DNA of 64,000 nt from Chitinophaga pendula (GCF_020386615.1 NZ_CP077769.1:1488001-1552000), one strand, 5' to 3'. Counted from the stretch's first letter, positions 45,808 through 55,027 are shown. Notes: generated by a model not told the origin, from the sequence alone. Program-made: numbers and translations.

Positions 45808-46461
45808 ATGAACCGCGCTTTTATTTTTGACCTGAATGGCACCATGATCAACGATATGGAATTCCATCTCGATGCCTGGCATACCATGCTCCGCCGCCTC
45901 GGCGCCACTCTCGACCGGGAAACCGTCCGTAGCCACATGTATGGTAAAAACGAAGAACTCCTCGAACGAATATTCGGCCCCGGACACTTCTCCGCCGAAC
46001 AAGTCGCCGCTATCAGCGACGAAAAAGAAAGAGGATACCAGCAAGTCTTCCGCCCACACCTCCAACTCATCAACGGCCTCCAAACCTTCCTCCAACGCGC
46101 CGCCGATCAACACATACCCATGGCCATCGGATCCGCCGCCAACCTGTTCAATATCGACTATGTACTAGATAACCTGAACATCCGGCACTACTTCAAAGCC
46201 ATCGTCAGCGCCGAAAGCGTACAAAAAAGCAAACCCCATCCCGAAGTATTCCTAAAAGCAGCTACCGCATTAGGTATACAACCAACCGATTGCATCGTGT
46301 TCGAAGATGCTCCAAAAGGAGTAGAAGCTGCCGCTAACGCAGGTATGAATGCATTGGTACTCACGACTATGCATACACGAGAAGAGTTCGCCGCTTCCAA
46401 AAATATCATCGGCTTCGTTAACGATTACACCGATCCTTTGCTGGAACAGTGTTTCGTATAG
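45808..46461 (+). CDS. HAD-superfamily (beta-phosphoglucomutase-like) protein with DxN motif
   Basis: 217 residues of the HAD subfamily IA. Motif I is D8-L-N10-G-T instead of DxDGT: the nucleophile D8 is kept but the acid/base Asp is Asn. Motif II is the serine of IGSAANLFN; motif III is K in KSKPHPEVFLKA; motif IV is FEDAPKGVEAA. The cap domain is alpha-helical. With the Asn the classical phosphatase or mutase reaction may be slow or altered. Variants with DLNGT recur in Bacteroidota as far as I recall, so it may be a conserved subgroup rather than a decayed enzyme. Confidence 0.88.
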   Translation: MNRAFIFDLNGTMINDMEFHLDAWHTMLRRLGATLDRETVRSHMYGKNEELLERIFGPGHFSAEQVAAISDEKERGYQQVFRPHLQLINGLQTFLQRAADQHIPMAIGSAANLFNIDYVLDNLNIRHYFKAIVSAESVQKSKPHPEVFLKAATALGIQPTDCIVFEDAPKGVEAAANAGMNALVLTTMHTREEFAASKNIIGFVNDYTDPLLEQCFV

Positions 46462-46545
46462 GTGTGAAGATATATTTTGCATAATAGTCTGTAAATGTCC
46501 CCACATCACAGTATCTTAGCAGACAATTTAAACTGCGGACTATTT

Positions 46546-47250
46546 ATGACACGTTATTACCGGCAAACCCGTATGCTGGTTGCTATCGACTGTATTATCT
46601 TTGGCTTTGACGGGAATGATCTCAAATTGCTCCTCATCAAACGTGGTTTTGAACCACATAAAGGTAAATGGAGCTTGATGGGAGGATTCGTACAGCCTGG
46701 ACAAAGCCTGGACGATGCAGCGACACACACACTAAAACAACTTACTGGCCTGGAAGGGGTGTACATGGAACAGCTTTTCGCCTTTGGTGATCCCAAACGC
46801 GATTCTGCCGAACGCACCATTTCAGTCGCCTATTTTGCGTTGGTAGACATTAACCAATACACACAACAGTTGAACAATAACAACTACCGCGCAGAATGGG
46901 TGTCTCTTAAAAAACTTCCCCGCCTGATCTTCGATCATGTGAACATGGTGCACCTCGCGCAAGAAAGACTGCGTTATAAGGCGGCGATTCATCCTATTTT
47001 ATTTGAGCTACTGCCGGCACGTTTTACACTGCCGCAATTGCAGTTGCTGTATGAAGCAGTGTACGACAATGAATTCGATAAACGCAACTTCAGCCGTAAA
47101 GTACTATCTACCGGCCTGCTGATCAAGCTGAAAGAGAAGGAGCGTACTACTTCCAAAAGAGGAGCCTTCTACTACAAGCTCGACAAAAGGAAGTATAATG
47201 CCAAATTTGACGCTTTCCTCAACTTTATCACAGATCCCGGAAAACTGTAA
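46546..47250 (+). CDS. NrtR-type Nudix-related transcriptional regulator
   Basis: 234 residues from the ATG at 46546 (MTRYYRQTRMLVAIDC), chosen because the fold starts there; an upstream ATG at 46495 would add 17 residues. The N-terminal Nudix fold has the box in degenerate form: GGFVQPGQSLDDAATHTLKQLTGLEG lacks the catalytic REUxEE glutamates. The C-terminal about 90 residues (FTLPQLQLLYEAVYDNEFDKRNFSRKVLS) form the winged-helix DNA-binding domain of NrtR/AraR proteins. Such proteins repress NAD or sugar-utilisation genes and sense ADP-ribose or a sugar derivative. Target genes are not evident nearby. Confidence 0.87.
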   Translation: MTRYYRQTRMLVAIDCIIFGFDGNDLKLLLIKRGFEPHKGKWSLMGGFVQPGQSLDDAATHTLKQLTGLEGVYMEQLFAFGDPKRDSAERTISVAYFALVDINQYTQQLNNNNYRAEWVSLKKLPRLIFDHVNMVHLAQERLRYKAAIHPILFELLPARFTLPQLQLLYEAVYDNEFDKRNFSRKVLSTGLLIKLKEKERTTSKRGAFYYKLDKRKYNAKFDAFLNFITDPGKL

Positions 47251-47290
47251 CATACAGCCTTCCGGTACTATGCCAATAAGAGCGCGCGTT

Positions 47291-47821
47291 CTATAATTCC
47301 ATCAGTTCACGTATTAGCTTTTTTCCCGCCTCCCATTCTCCAAGGCAGGAAGCACTATTGATATGCCCGGCATTACCGGCGTGTACAAATCGACTCCCCC
47401 ATGCAGCCGCAAACCGTATGGAGCGGGATAGCGCCGTATACTCATCATTAGCACTCGCTACTACAATCGAAGGAAATGGAAGCCGCACCATCGGAATAGG
47501 CGCAAATCCTATCGCATCCCTCGTAAATGAAGGACGCTCCACATCCGCTGGCGCCACTAACAACGCGCCTCTTATGGCCAACTGCGTTTGTAATGCCCAA
47601 TGCACCGTCGTAATGCAGCCCAAACTATGCGCCGCTATAACAACGTCAGGCCCCGCCATGCCCACCGCTGACTCCATCTCCTGCACCCACAACGCCCGCT
47701 CCGGCGCATCCCAATCCTCCTGCATAATACGCCGCACCTCCGGCGATATCTCCCATAATGTCTGCCAATGACCCACACCAGAACCATACAGCCCGGGAGC
47801 AGTCAATATCTTAATTTGCAT
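47291..47821 (-). CDS. RBBP9/YdeN-like serine hydrolase
   Basis: 176 residues from the ATG at 47821 (MQIKILTAPGLYGSG), which matches the family start; an upstream ATG at 47854 adds 11 atypical residues. Alpha/beta hydrolase with a complete triad: S66 in AHSLGC, D126 in SANDEY and H153 in NAGHIN. A substrate is unknown for most of the family. The upstream 650 bases hold a structured RNA that might be its leader. Confidence 0.88.
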   Translation of the reverse strand: MQIKILTAPGLYGSGVGHWQTLWEISPEVRRIMQEDWDAPERALWVQEMESAVGMAGPDVVIAAHSLGCITTVHWALQTQLAIRGALLVAPADVERPSFTRDAIGFAPIPMVRLPFPSIVVASANDEYTALSRSIRFAAAWGSRFVHAGNAGHINSASCLGEWEAGKKLIRELMEL

Positions 47822-47956
47822 AGGTTCATATATTTTGTCGATGAATACTCGCAACTATTCGTTGCACATTAGAACACGCTCCGCGTAACAGTTCCTCTTA
47901 TCCGGGTGGTGGAACCAGATAGGTTAACCTATATGCCTAAAGTTAAGCCTTACACA

Positions 47957-48247
47957 ATAAAAAAAGAAAGGTCGAAAGAATTCGACCTTTTGTAATGCTA
48001 AAATTCCACGTTATGGCACTCAGGTCCATAAAAAGCTAAAAATATCTTACAGTATACTGTTTCATCATTAATAATAATCCGGGAAAGACATACTACCACG
48101 GTAACGCATATACACTATGACGCTACTTGGGGCAATACCCAATAGTATGGTTACACTTTTTAGTTATAACCCCTTTTGATGCTGGCTCACTTATTTGCTC
48201 CGGTGCTGCTGTTCCGAAGACTTTTTTTTCCGGTGGCTTTTCCGGAT
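47957..48247 (-). ncRNA. candidate structured non-coding RNA (or attenuator leader)
   Basis: The minus strand between a consensus promoter and an intrinsic terminator gives a transcript of about 290 nt with no convincing open frame. Pairings seen by eye: a closing helix ATCCGGAAAAG (48247-48237) with CTTTCCCGGAT (48087-48077), one mismatch; CATACTA with TAGTATG (48149-48143 with 48095-48089); inside that, a TTGGG/CCCAA hairpin and a GTAGCG..CGTTAC hairpin extended by CATA/TATG; and a GGTTATA/TGTAACC hairpin at 48171-48149. A separate GCTGT..ACAGC stem is possible near the 5' end. It does not show the hallmark motifs of tmRNA, RNase P RNA or SRP RNA. It may act alone or control the hydrolase gene by attenuation. 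Confidence 0.65.
47959..47990 (-). terminator. intrinsic terminator of the structured RNA
   Basis: A 10-bp perfect hairpin (AAAGGTCGAA / TTCGACCTTT, stem 47967-47976 and 47981-47990, loop of 4) followed on the minus strand by a U-rich tract (CTTTTTTTAT, 47957-47966). It stands about 140 bases before the leftward hydrolase start and about 260 bases after the promoter at 48252-48282. Confidence 0.85.
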
Positions 48248-48251
48248 ACAG

Positions 48252-48282
48252 CAAATGTAGGGTATGCTAAATCGATAGTCAA
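48252..48282 (-). promoter_or_regulatory. consensus Bacteroidota promoter for the structured RNA
   Basis: On the minus strand, TTG (48282-48280), a 20-nt spacer and TACATTTG (48259-48252), an exact TAnnTTTG box. Transcription should begin near 48246. The remaining upstream bases to 48504 are AT-rich and show no gene or repeat. Confidence 0.7.
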
Positions 48283-48504
48283 GAATTTAGCTAACTTATT
48301 TTTTACTAATACGTTTTAGCAGGCAAAATATTTTTAAATGGCAACTTATCTACCCAACCAAATGGCAAAATATCATCAGAAAACACGAAAAAACGTTAGG
48401 AAAGAAAGAAACAACCGCCTTTTTAGAACAGACCCAAAAAACAAACAATAAAACTAACCTGCTCCCATAACGCAGGAACCTCCCTCAACAAACAATATAG
48501 AAGA

Positions 48505-49431
48505 TCAGTATTGGATAAATTTCAGATTACGGCGTATCCCTCCATATTTGGAACGCTTAAGCGGAGAATAACGAAAGACCTTCCTGAACTCCTCCTCCGT
48601 CAGATCCTCCCAGTCACGCGTACTGAAGTTAAGGATCGCCGGCAATGGCGTAAACTCAACCGTCGTGTTCGGCCTGGAAAAACGATTCCACGGACACACA
48701 TCCTGACAAATATCACATCCGAACATCCAATTCTCAAACTTACCTTGCATATTCTCCGGGATCAACAACTCTTTCAACTCAATAGTATAATAAGAAATGC
48801 AACGGCTGCCATCCACCACACCCGGCGCCACCAACGCATCCGTCGGACAGGCATCCAGGCACCGCGTACAGGAACCACAATAATCCCCCGTAGGACTATC
48901 ATATAATAAAGGAAGATCCGTAATAAGCGTCGCAATAAAAAAGAAAGACCCCGCCTGCTTATGGATCAGATTCCCGTTCTTACCAATCCATCCCAAACCA
49001 CTACGCTGCGCCCAGCTTCTCTCCAATACCGGCGCAGAATCAATAAAACCACGCCCACTCACTTCCCCAATCTCCTCCTGCATCATCAGCAACAACGTAT
49101 TCAACTTACCCTTGATCACCTCATGGTAATCCTGACCATACGCATACTTGGCAATACGGGGCGCATCCACCACCTGCTGCTGCTCCGGATAATAATTCAA
49201 CAACAGCGTGATCACCGAACAGGCATTATCCACCAGCTTCCGCGGATCAATACGTTTGTCGAAATAATGCTCCATGTAACGCATACTACCGTGCATACCC
49301 CGGTTCAACCACTGCTCCAGCCGCCGAGCATCATCATCCAGCTGTACCGCCTGCGCAATACCACAATGGTCAAAACCCAACGCCGCCGCCTGCCGCTTAA
49401 TAAATGCCGTATTTCTCTCCAGTGTGTTCAT
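48505..49431 (-). CDS. queG: epoxyqueuosine reductase
   Basis: 308 residues. The N-terminal DUF1730-type region ([68 protein letters not shown]) is typical of QueG. Two [4Fe-4S] sets follow: [12 protein letters not shown] and [10 protein letters not shown]. QueG uses cobalamin and iron-sulfur clusters to reduce epoxyqueuosine in tRNA (Asp, Asn, His, Tyr) to queuosine, the last step of the pathway. Length matches the family without the C-terminal HEAT repeats of some members. No other queuosine gene is adjacent. Confidence 0.95.
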   Translation of the reverse strand: MNTLERNTAFIKRQAAALGFDHCGIAQAVQLDDDARRLEQWLNRGMHGSMRYMEHYFDKRIDPRKLVDNACSVITLLLNYYPEQQQVVDAPRIAKYAYGQDYHEVIKGKLNTLLLMMQEEIGEVSGRGFIDSAPVLERSWAQRSGLGWIGKNGNLIHKQAGSFFFIATLITDLPLLYDSPTGDYCGSCTRCLDACPTDALVAPGVVDGSRCISYYTIELKELLIPENMQGKFENWMFGCDICQDVCPWNRFSRPNTTVEFTPLPAILNFSTRDWEDLTEEEFRKVFRYSPLKRSKYGGIRRNLKFIQY

Positions 49432-49545
49432 ATCAGGATTGCAAATTTACACTATTTCTGCACTACGCCTAACAATCAGCTACCACGTAAGTGTTAGCGC
49501 TACATTGAAATGGGTGTCATAACTTCGCCGCTCATCAATACCTAT

Positions 49546-51561
49546 ATGAAATTTAAAAGTACTGTTAGCTTCCTGCTCTGTCTGTTGACAGCAACCGTCA
49601 ATGCACAGGAAAAGAAACGCACCAAATTCGGTAAAGTAACCCCGGACGACTTTCAAACCAGCCACTATACCGTCGATACCAGCGCCTCCGCCATCATATT
49701 GTCCCATATAGGCTCCTCCGAGTTCGAAGGAGATAATGAGGGCTTTAAATTGGTACATAAACAACATTTCCGCGCCCGGGTACTCAACAAAAATGGCTAC
49801 GACATCGCTACCGTAGAAATCCCCCTCTACAAATCCGGACAACAGGAAGAAAAGGTAACGCAACTAAAAGCCTATACCTATAACCTGGAAAATGGACAAG
49901 TCGTACAAACACCGCTCGAAAGCAGCAGCGTCTTCACCGAACAACAAGACAAAAACCACTTCTCCAAGAAGTTTACATTCCCCGCCGTCAAAGAAGGAGC
50001 CATCATCGAATACTCCTACACCGTGAATTCCGATTTTTACTTCAACCTCCAACCGTGGAACTTTCAAAGCATATACCCAACATTGTGGAGCGAATACGAA
50101 GTGACCGTACCCGAAGTATACGAATTCGTATTCCTCATGCAGGGATTCCACCCCTTCGGCCAAAAAGATAGAAAAGACGCCCGCCGCCAATTCTCCTTCC
50201 GCGTAACCGCCAATGAAGGCCTTGCCTCCAGCGGCCGCACCGAAGCCGTCTCCCTGCTGCTCGGCGTCAGCACCTACTTCTGGCAAGCCAAAGACGTACC
50301 CGCTCTCCGCCTGGAAAACTATACCACCAGCCTCAAAAATCACATGACCCGCATAGACTTCCAGCTCGCATCCGTACACTGGCCCAATAATCCCATCAGA
50401 CCAGTAATGGGCACCTACCAAAAAATGTCCGAAGACCTGCTGAAAAACGAAAACTATGGCGCCGATCTCACCAAAGGAAATGGATACGCAGATGTAGTAA
50501 AAGATCTCGTAAAAGGCATCGATAACCCCGAAGAAAAAGCTAAACGTATTTATGCCTACGTAAGAGATCACTTTAGCTGCACCGGCCACTCCGCCATATA
50601 TACCACCAAATCACTGAAATCCGTATTTAACAGCAAAAGTGGTAACGTCGCGGAGATCAACCTCGTACTGGTCTCCATGCTGAAAGCCGCCGGGCTGGAA
50701 AGCTGGCCCATCCTCCTCAGCACACGTAAACATGGATTCACCTCCCCCGTATATCCCTTGATCGACCGCTTCAATTACAGCATAGCTGCCATTCAACTCG
50801 ATGACAGCACCGTCAGCTACCTCGATGCGTCCTATCCCCTGGGATTCGGCCGGCTCCATCCTTCCTGCTACAATGGCCACGCACGCGTCGTAAACCCAGA
50901 TGCCACCCCGCTCACCATCGCCGCCGATGACCTGGTAGAACAACGCCTTAGCAGCGCCTTCATCGCTAAAGGGGCAAATGGTAAACTCGAAGGCTTCCTG
51001 CAATACAGACCCACCTACTTCGAATCCTACGACATACGCGAAAAAATACGCGACAAAGGAAAAGAATCCGTCTTCAAACAAATGGAAGAACGCGTACCCT
51101 TCAACACCACTTTCAAAAACGCAGCAATAGAAGATATAGATAGCCTCGAAAAATCACTCCTAATCAAATACGAATTCGAAGCAGAAGCACCGAAAGAAAA
51201 TATACTCTACATCAATCCAATGATGGGAGAGGACATAAAGGAAAATCCGTTTAAATCGCAGGTACGTACCTACCCCGTAGAAATGGCGGCAGTATTGGAT
51301 AATAACTTTAGCCTCAACCTCCAGATACCCGATGGGTACGTCGTAGACGAACTCCCCAAACCCACAGTCGTGAAATTCAACGATGATGAAGGCGTATTCC
51401 AATACCTCATCGCCCAATCCGGCGACAATATCCAGTTCCGCTCCCGGATAAAACTCAATAAAGCCACATTCGCCCCCGAAGACTATGAAGCCTTGCGTAG
51501 CTTCTTCGATATGATCGTGAAAAAACAGGCAGAACTGATCGTCCTTAAAAAGAAACAATAG
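49546..51561 (+). CDS. DUF3857 / transglutaminase-like protein with degenerate catalytic site
   Basis: 671 residues from the ATG at 49546 (MKFKSTVSFLLCLLTATVNAQ), which gives a clean signal peptide; the frame extends upstream but the added residues spoil it. The N-terminal half is DUF3857 and residues about 290-430 are a transglutaminase-like core. The catalytic Cys position (normally GDCKD) reads G366-N-V368-A-E, and the His position (normally FNH) is Tyr411 (FNY). The third-position Asp (YLDAS) is kept. So it is probably a non-catalytic member. The paralog directly downstream (1-base gap) keeps Cys and His. Secreted or periplasmic; substrate unknown. Confidence 0.88.
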   Translation: MKFKSTVSFLLCLLTATVNAQEKKRTKFGKVTPDDFQTSHYTVDTSASAIILSHIGSSEFEGDNEGFKLVHKQHFRARVLNKNGYDIATVEIPLYKSGQQEEKVTQLKAYTYNLENGQVVQTPLESSSVFTEQQDKNHFSKKFTFPAVKEGAIIEYSYTVNSDFYFNLQPWNFQSIYPTLWSEYEVTVPEVYEFVFLMQGFHPFGQKDRKDARRQFSFRVTANEGLASSGRTEAVSLLLGVSTYFWQAKDVPALRLENYTTSLKNHMTRIDFQLASVHWPNNPIRPVMGTYQKMSEDLLKNENYGADLTKGNGYADVVKDLVKGIDNPEEKAKRIYAYVRDHFSCTGHSAIYTTKSLKSVFNSKSGNVAEINLVLVSMLKAAGLESWPILLSTRKHGFTSPVYPLIDRFNYSIAAIQLDDSTVSYLDASYPLGFGRLHPSCYNGHARVVNPDATPLTIAADDLVEQRLSSAFIAKGANGKLEGFLQYRPTYFESYDIREKIRDKGKESVFKQMEERVPFNTTFKNAAIEDIDSLEKSLLIKYEFEAEAPKENILYINPMMGEDIKENPFKSQVRTYPVEMAAVLDNNFSLNLQIPDGYVVDELPKPTVVKFNDDEGVFQYLIAQSGDNIQFRSRIKLNKATFAPEDYEALRSFFDMIVKKQAELIVLKKKQ

Positions 51562-51562
51562 C

Positions 51563-53482
51563 ATGATGTACACTATCAGACGTTGGTTAGTCATACTGTT
51601 GATGACAAGTCAGGTGGTAACCGCCATGGCCGGTGATCCGGATTATAATACCGCCGGTATACCCGCTGCCCTCAAAGAAAAAGCACATGCGGTACTCAGG
51701 ACCGGAGAAACCGTCGTCCACATGGCCGACCTGAAAGAGGTCAGGGTCACCTATACCTATGCCATTACCATACTCGACCCTCAGGGCGCAGACTATGCAG
51801 CCCTCAGCTGGGGATACGATAAATTATGCGAACTCAACGCCATAAAAGGCACCATCTATGATGCCAACGGCAAACAGATCAAAAAAATAAGGTCATCCGA
51901 TCTGAAAGACCTGCCTGGTACAGAAAATGGTACCTTCATATCCGACGACCGCATCAAACAATACACCTGCACCTACCCGGTATATCCCTATACCGTAGAA
52001 TATGAGATCGAAGAAAAATATAACCACTCCTTTATGTTCCCCGCCTGGTCGCCGCAACCGGGCATGTTCTGCGCCGTACAACAACGTAAGCTCATCGTCA
52101 ACATACCCGCAGACTACCCCTTACGCCACCGCGCCTTTCACTACCCGGACAAACCAGTAGAGACAACCACCGGCGATCGTAAGACCATCACCTGGGAAGT
52201 AAAAGACCTGCCCGCAAGAGAACACGAACGATTTGCACCAGACTGGTGGGAACAAACCACCACCGTATTCCTGGCCCCCGCAGACATGCAGCTGGACCGC
52301 TATAAAGGCAACCTGCAATCCTGGGAAAGCATGGGCCGCTTCGTATACCAGCTCACCACCGGCCGCGATCAACTGCCGGATGCCGTCAAACAACAAGTAC
52401 ATGCACTCACCGATGGCCTGACCTCCGATGCAGAAAAAATAAAATCCCTGTACCGCTACTTCCAGCAACGTACCAGGTACATCGGCATCCAGCTCGGAAT
52501 AGGGGGCTGGCAACCATTCGATGCAACCTCCGTAATGACAAAAGGATATGGAGATTGTAAAGGACTGACTAACTGTATGTATGCCTTGCTAAAAGAAGCA
52601 GGCATCCGCTCATTTTATACCTTGGTAAGGGCAGGAGAGGAGAAGCAGGAACTGATAGCAGATTTCCCCCGGCAAGCCTTTAATCATGCCATCCTCTGCG
52701 TACCAAATGGCAAAGACACCACCTGGCTGGAATGTACCAGCCAGTACGTACAACCGGGCTATATGGGTGGTTTTACAGGCAACAGACCCGTATTGTTAAT
52801 AGATGAAGCAGGGGGCAAACTGGTACGTACACCGGCCTATGGCATGCTGCAGAATCAGCAGATCAGGAAGATCAACGCACAGATACAACCCGATGGTAAT
52901 GTACAAATGAACTGTAATACCGTCTACACCGGCATGCAACAGGACGACCTATTTGCCAGTTACCACCACCAGTCAAAAGAAGCATTCCTCAAAGACAGAC
53001 GCAACGCATTCGATCTGCCTAGCTACGATATCGACCAATATAAATGTACCGTCCTGACCAATGACCTGCCTGCCATAGAAGAAGATATGCAGATCACCGC
53101 CCGTAGCTATGCCACCGTAAGCGGTAAACGTATCTTCCTGCAACCTAACCTGCTAAGCAAAGGAGGAAGCCTGCAGGATAGTAAAGCGGCCCCCCGTCAC
53201 TCAGAAATACAGCTGCACTACGCCTTCCGCGATATAGATACCGTAAGGATCACCCTCCCCGATGGATATAGCCTGGAAGCACTGCCGGAACCAGTAGCTA
53301 TGCAAAATGCATTCGGGAAATACGCGTCACAAACAAAGGTGGAAGACCGTACAATACTCTATATCAGAACACTGGAACGGACAGCCGGCAGGTTTCCGGC
53401 AACAGACTACGATAAACTTATAGCATTACTCGTCGCAGAATATCGGGGAGACAGGAACAAGATCGTACTGGTAAAACAATAA
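51563..53482 (+). CDS. DUF3857 / transglutaminase-like protein with intact Cys-His pair
   Basis: 639 residues with an N-terminal signal peptide (VILLMTSQVVTAMA region). The DUF3857 domain is followed by a transglutaminase-like core with C332 in GYGDCKGL and H375 in FNHAIL; the acidic third residue appears as Glu (WLECTS). The C-terminal part is beta-rich (DUF3858-like, ITLPDGYSLEALPEP). It starts 1 base after the degenerate paralog's stop, so the two are translated together and may form a complex. Members of this family are common in Bacteroidota, act outside the cytoplasm, and have no proven reaction. Confidence 0.9.
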   Translation: MMYTIRRWLVILLMTSQVVTAMAGDPDYNTAGIPAALKEKAHAVLRTGETVVHMADLKEVRVTYTYAITILDPQGADYAALSWGYDKLCELNAIKGTIYDANGKQIKKIRSSDLKDLPGTENGTFISDDRIKQYTCTYPVYPYTVEYEIEEKYNHSFMFPAWSPQPGMFCAVQQRKLIVNIPADYPLRHRAFHYPDKPVETTTGDRKTITWEVKDLPAREHERFAPDWWEQTTTVFLAPADMQLDRYKGNLQSWESMGRFVYQLTTGRDQLPDAVKQQVHALTDGLTSDAEKIKSLYRYFQQRTRYIGIQLGIGGWQPFDATSVMTKGYGDCKGLTNCMYALLKEAGIRSFYTLVRAGEEKQELIADFPRQAFNHAILCVPNGKDTTWLECTSQYVQPGYMGGFTGNRPVLLIDEAGGKLVRTPAYGMLQNQQIRKINAQIQPDGNVQMNCNTVYTGMQQDDLFASYHHQSKEAFLKDRRNAFDLPSYDIDQYKCTVLTNDLPAIEEDMQITARSYATVSGKRIFLQPNLLSKGGSLQDSKAAPRHSEIQLHYAFRDIDTVRITLPDGYSLEALPEPVAMQNAFGKYASQTKVEDRTILYIRTLERTAGRFPATDYDKLIALLVAEYRGDRNKIVLVKQ

Positions 53483-53519
53483 AGATTTTTTCTTAACAAG
53501 AGATTTGACGTCTCAGCAT

Positions 53520-54863
53520 TCACTGCTTCAACTCCGAAATGGAAATGCCCATATCTTCAAGCCGGAGAGAGAGATTGGATAAAATATAGTCCTGCTCCAT
53601 TGGAAATCGCGCTGTCAATTGCTGATACGCCGGTATTAATCGTTTATCCTTTACGCCGGATAACGCCTGTAAAGTCGTGTGTATCACCTCGTTGGCAGGA
53701 TCATGCAAGCCCTGGATGAATACATCCAGGTAAGCAGCCTTGTTGGCGATTTTGCCTAGTAGGTAAAATGCACTAACACGGATTTGCGGATTTTTATGGG
53801 TGGTAAGGGGAATGATCAGCGGTACATAATCAATATTGCTCTCCAACAACAGGTAGCCGCAAAACCGGAATGTTTCCTCGTCCGTAACGCCGCGCAAACT
53901 TTCTGTTATCAACGCTTGCCATTCTGCGCTTTTATCTTTTGCATACCACCAGACAAATTGTAAAACAGGTAACGGGTTGATGGCGCTGTAAGCCAACAAA
54001 TGCGGCTTTGCCAACTGGTAATTAAACTTTGTCAGCACTCCTAACCATTCCTGCTGGTACGCCGGATCGGCATCCTGGTATGCTTTTTCCAGCAAGGTGA
54101 TCATGACCGGCGATATACTGCGTTTGGAGAGGATACCACGGATACACTGATGTTTGACCAGCGGATCGATAGCTGCGTGATACTTGTTCAATAGTAGCTC
54201 AACACTTCCTCCCATCGTATAACCAAACCAGGGCGCAGCGTCTGTTAGCAGGTCCTCCGAAAGAATTTCATCCAGCCAGCGTTCATACCAATCCAGGAAG
54301 TTGTCTTCAAAACAGAATTGGGGTCTTTGCCCGTCCGTATCAAGGTTGATCACCCGTCCGGCATGTTCACCGTTTAACACTAGCCCATGTACATACGTAC
54401 AGCCCTGTGAACCGATAGGTAATATGCCCGCATAAATATTTCCTAAGGCGGCGTCATAGGCCTCATCGGAAATATCGTCTTCCTCCGTCTCTTTTATGAG
54501 ATGCTGCCATGCATCAATTGTTATGTCAGGATAGATTTTTACCGGCGCTCCTAAATACTTTTCAGGCGCATTGGTCAAGTCATCCACACCTGTCCCTAAG
54601 GGGTAAATACCGTAGAAGGGTCCAGCTGCTGAATCCGCATAGGATACGCCGCCATTACCTACCAGCAGGAGGAAGGCCTTATAACATTCGGGCAAAACAA
54701 TCTTATACCGTGTTTCGAAATCCAATAGCGCTGTTACACTCAGCGGTTGGTGGAGAATATATTGATGGGTTTGAGCACCAAAAGCCGTCAACGCCTTGTC
54801 TGTTTGCTCGGCTGCTTTCAACTTAATCTTGATCCGTGCTATCTGTTCATCAAATTGATACAT
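53520..54863 (-). CDS. SMI1/KNR4 (SUKH) family protein with C-terminal HEAT-like repeats
   Basis: 447 residues from the ATG at 54863 (MYQFDEQIARIKIKL); an in-frame ATG at 54884 adds 7. Residues about 40-200 carry SUKH signatures (LDFETRYKIVLPECYKAFLLLVGNGG, GPFYGIYPLG, YAGILPIGSQGCTYVHGLVL, FLDWYERWLDEIL). Residues about 210-440 are alpha-helical repeats resembling HEAT (NPQIRVSAFYLLGKIANKAAYLDVFIQGLHDP, VIHTTLQALSGVKDKRLIPAYQQL). SUKH proteins are often immunity proteins against polymorphic toxins, or scaffolds. No toxin gene is adjacent here. Confidence 0.87.
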   Translation of the reverse strand: MYQFDEQIARIKIKLKAAEQTDKALTAFGAQTHQYILHQPLSVTALLDFETRYKIVLPECYKAFLLLVGNGGVSYADSAAGPFYGIYPLGTGVDDLTNAPEKYLGAPVKIYPDITIDAWQHLIKETEEDDISDEAYDAALGNIYAGILPIGSQGCTYVHGLVLNGEHAGRVINLDTDGQRPQFCFEDNFLDWYERWLDEILSEDLLTDAAPWFGYTMGGSVELLLNKYHAAIDPLVKHQCIRGILSKRSISPVMITLLEKAYQDADPAYQQEWLGVLTKFNYQLAKPHLLAYSAINPLPVLQFVWWYAKDKSAEWQALITESLRGVTDEETFRFCGYLLLESNIDYVPLIIPLTTHKNPQIRVSAFYLLGKIANKAAYLDVFIQGLHDPANEVIHTTLQALSGVKDKRLIPAYQQLTARFPMEQDYILSNLSLRLEDMGISISELKQ

Positions 54864-54961
54864 AGCGTTGCGTTTAAATACCAATTAAAGGCATTTTTAA
54901 GTAAAAGGATAGTATGCTCCTCTTTTCGAAAGTAGCCCTATTTTTCGATAGATCCATATAT

Positions 54962-55001
54962 AAGAAGAGGCGGTATCAAAAGTATGATACCGCCTCTTCT
55001 T
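54962..55001 (-). terminator. long hairpin after the OmpA gene (terminator-like)
   Basis: A perfect 17-bp stem (54962-54978 with 54985-55001) and a 6-nt loop, directly after the leftward OmpA stop. The stem ends in CTTCTT on the minus strand rather than a pure U-run, so it could terminate transcription or stabilise the 3' end. Confidence 0.7.
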
Positions 55002-55027
55002 ACCGTAAATTACTATCCGCTGCCGGT

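Noticed and set aside
47840..47960. tRNA or other small RNA on the plus strand before the hairpin at 47967
   Set aside because: No acceptor/T-arm pattern; the hairpin's U-tract and the upstream consensus promoter are both on the minus strand.
49864..50589. A 241-codon minus-strand frame opposite the DUF3857 gene
   Set aside because: Gly/Phe/Val-rich shadow of a GC-biased coding strand; no start context or family.
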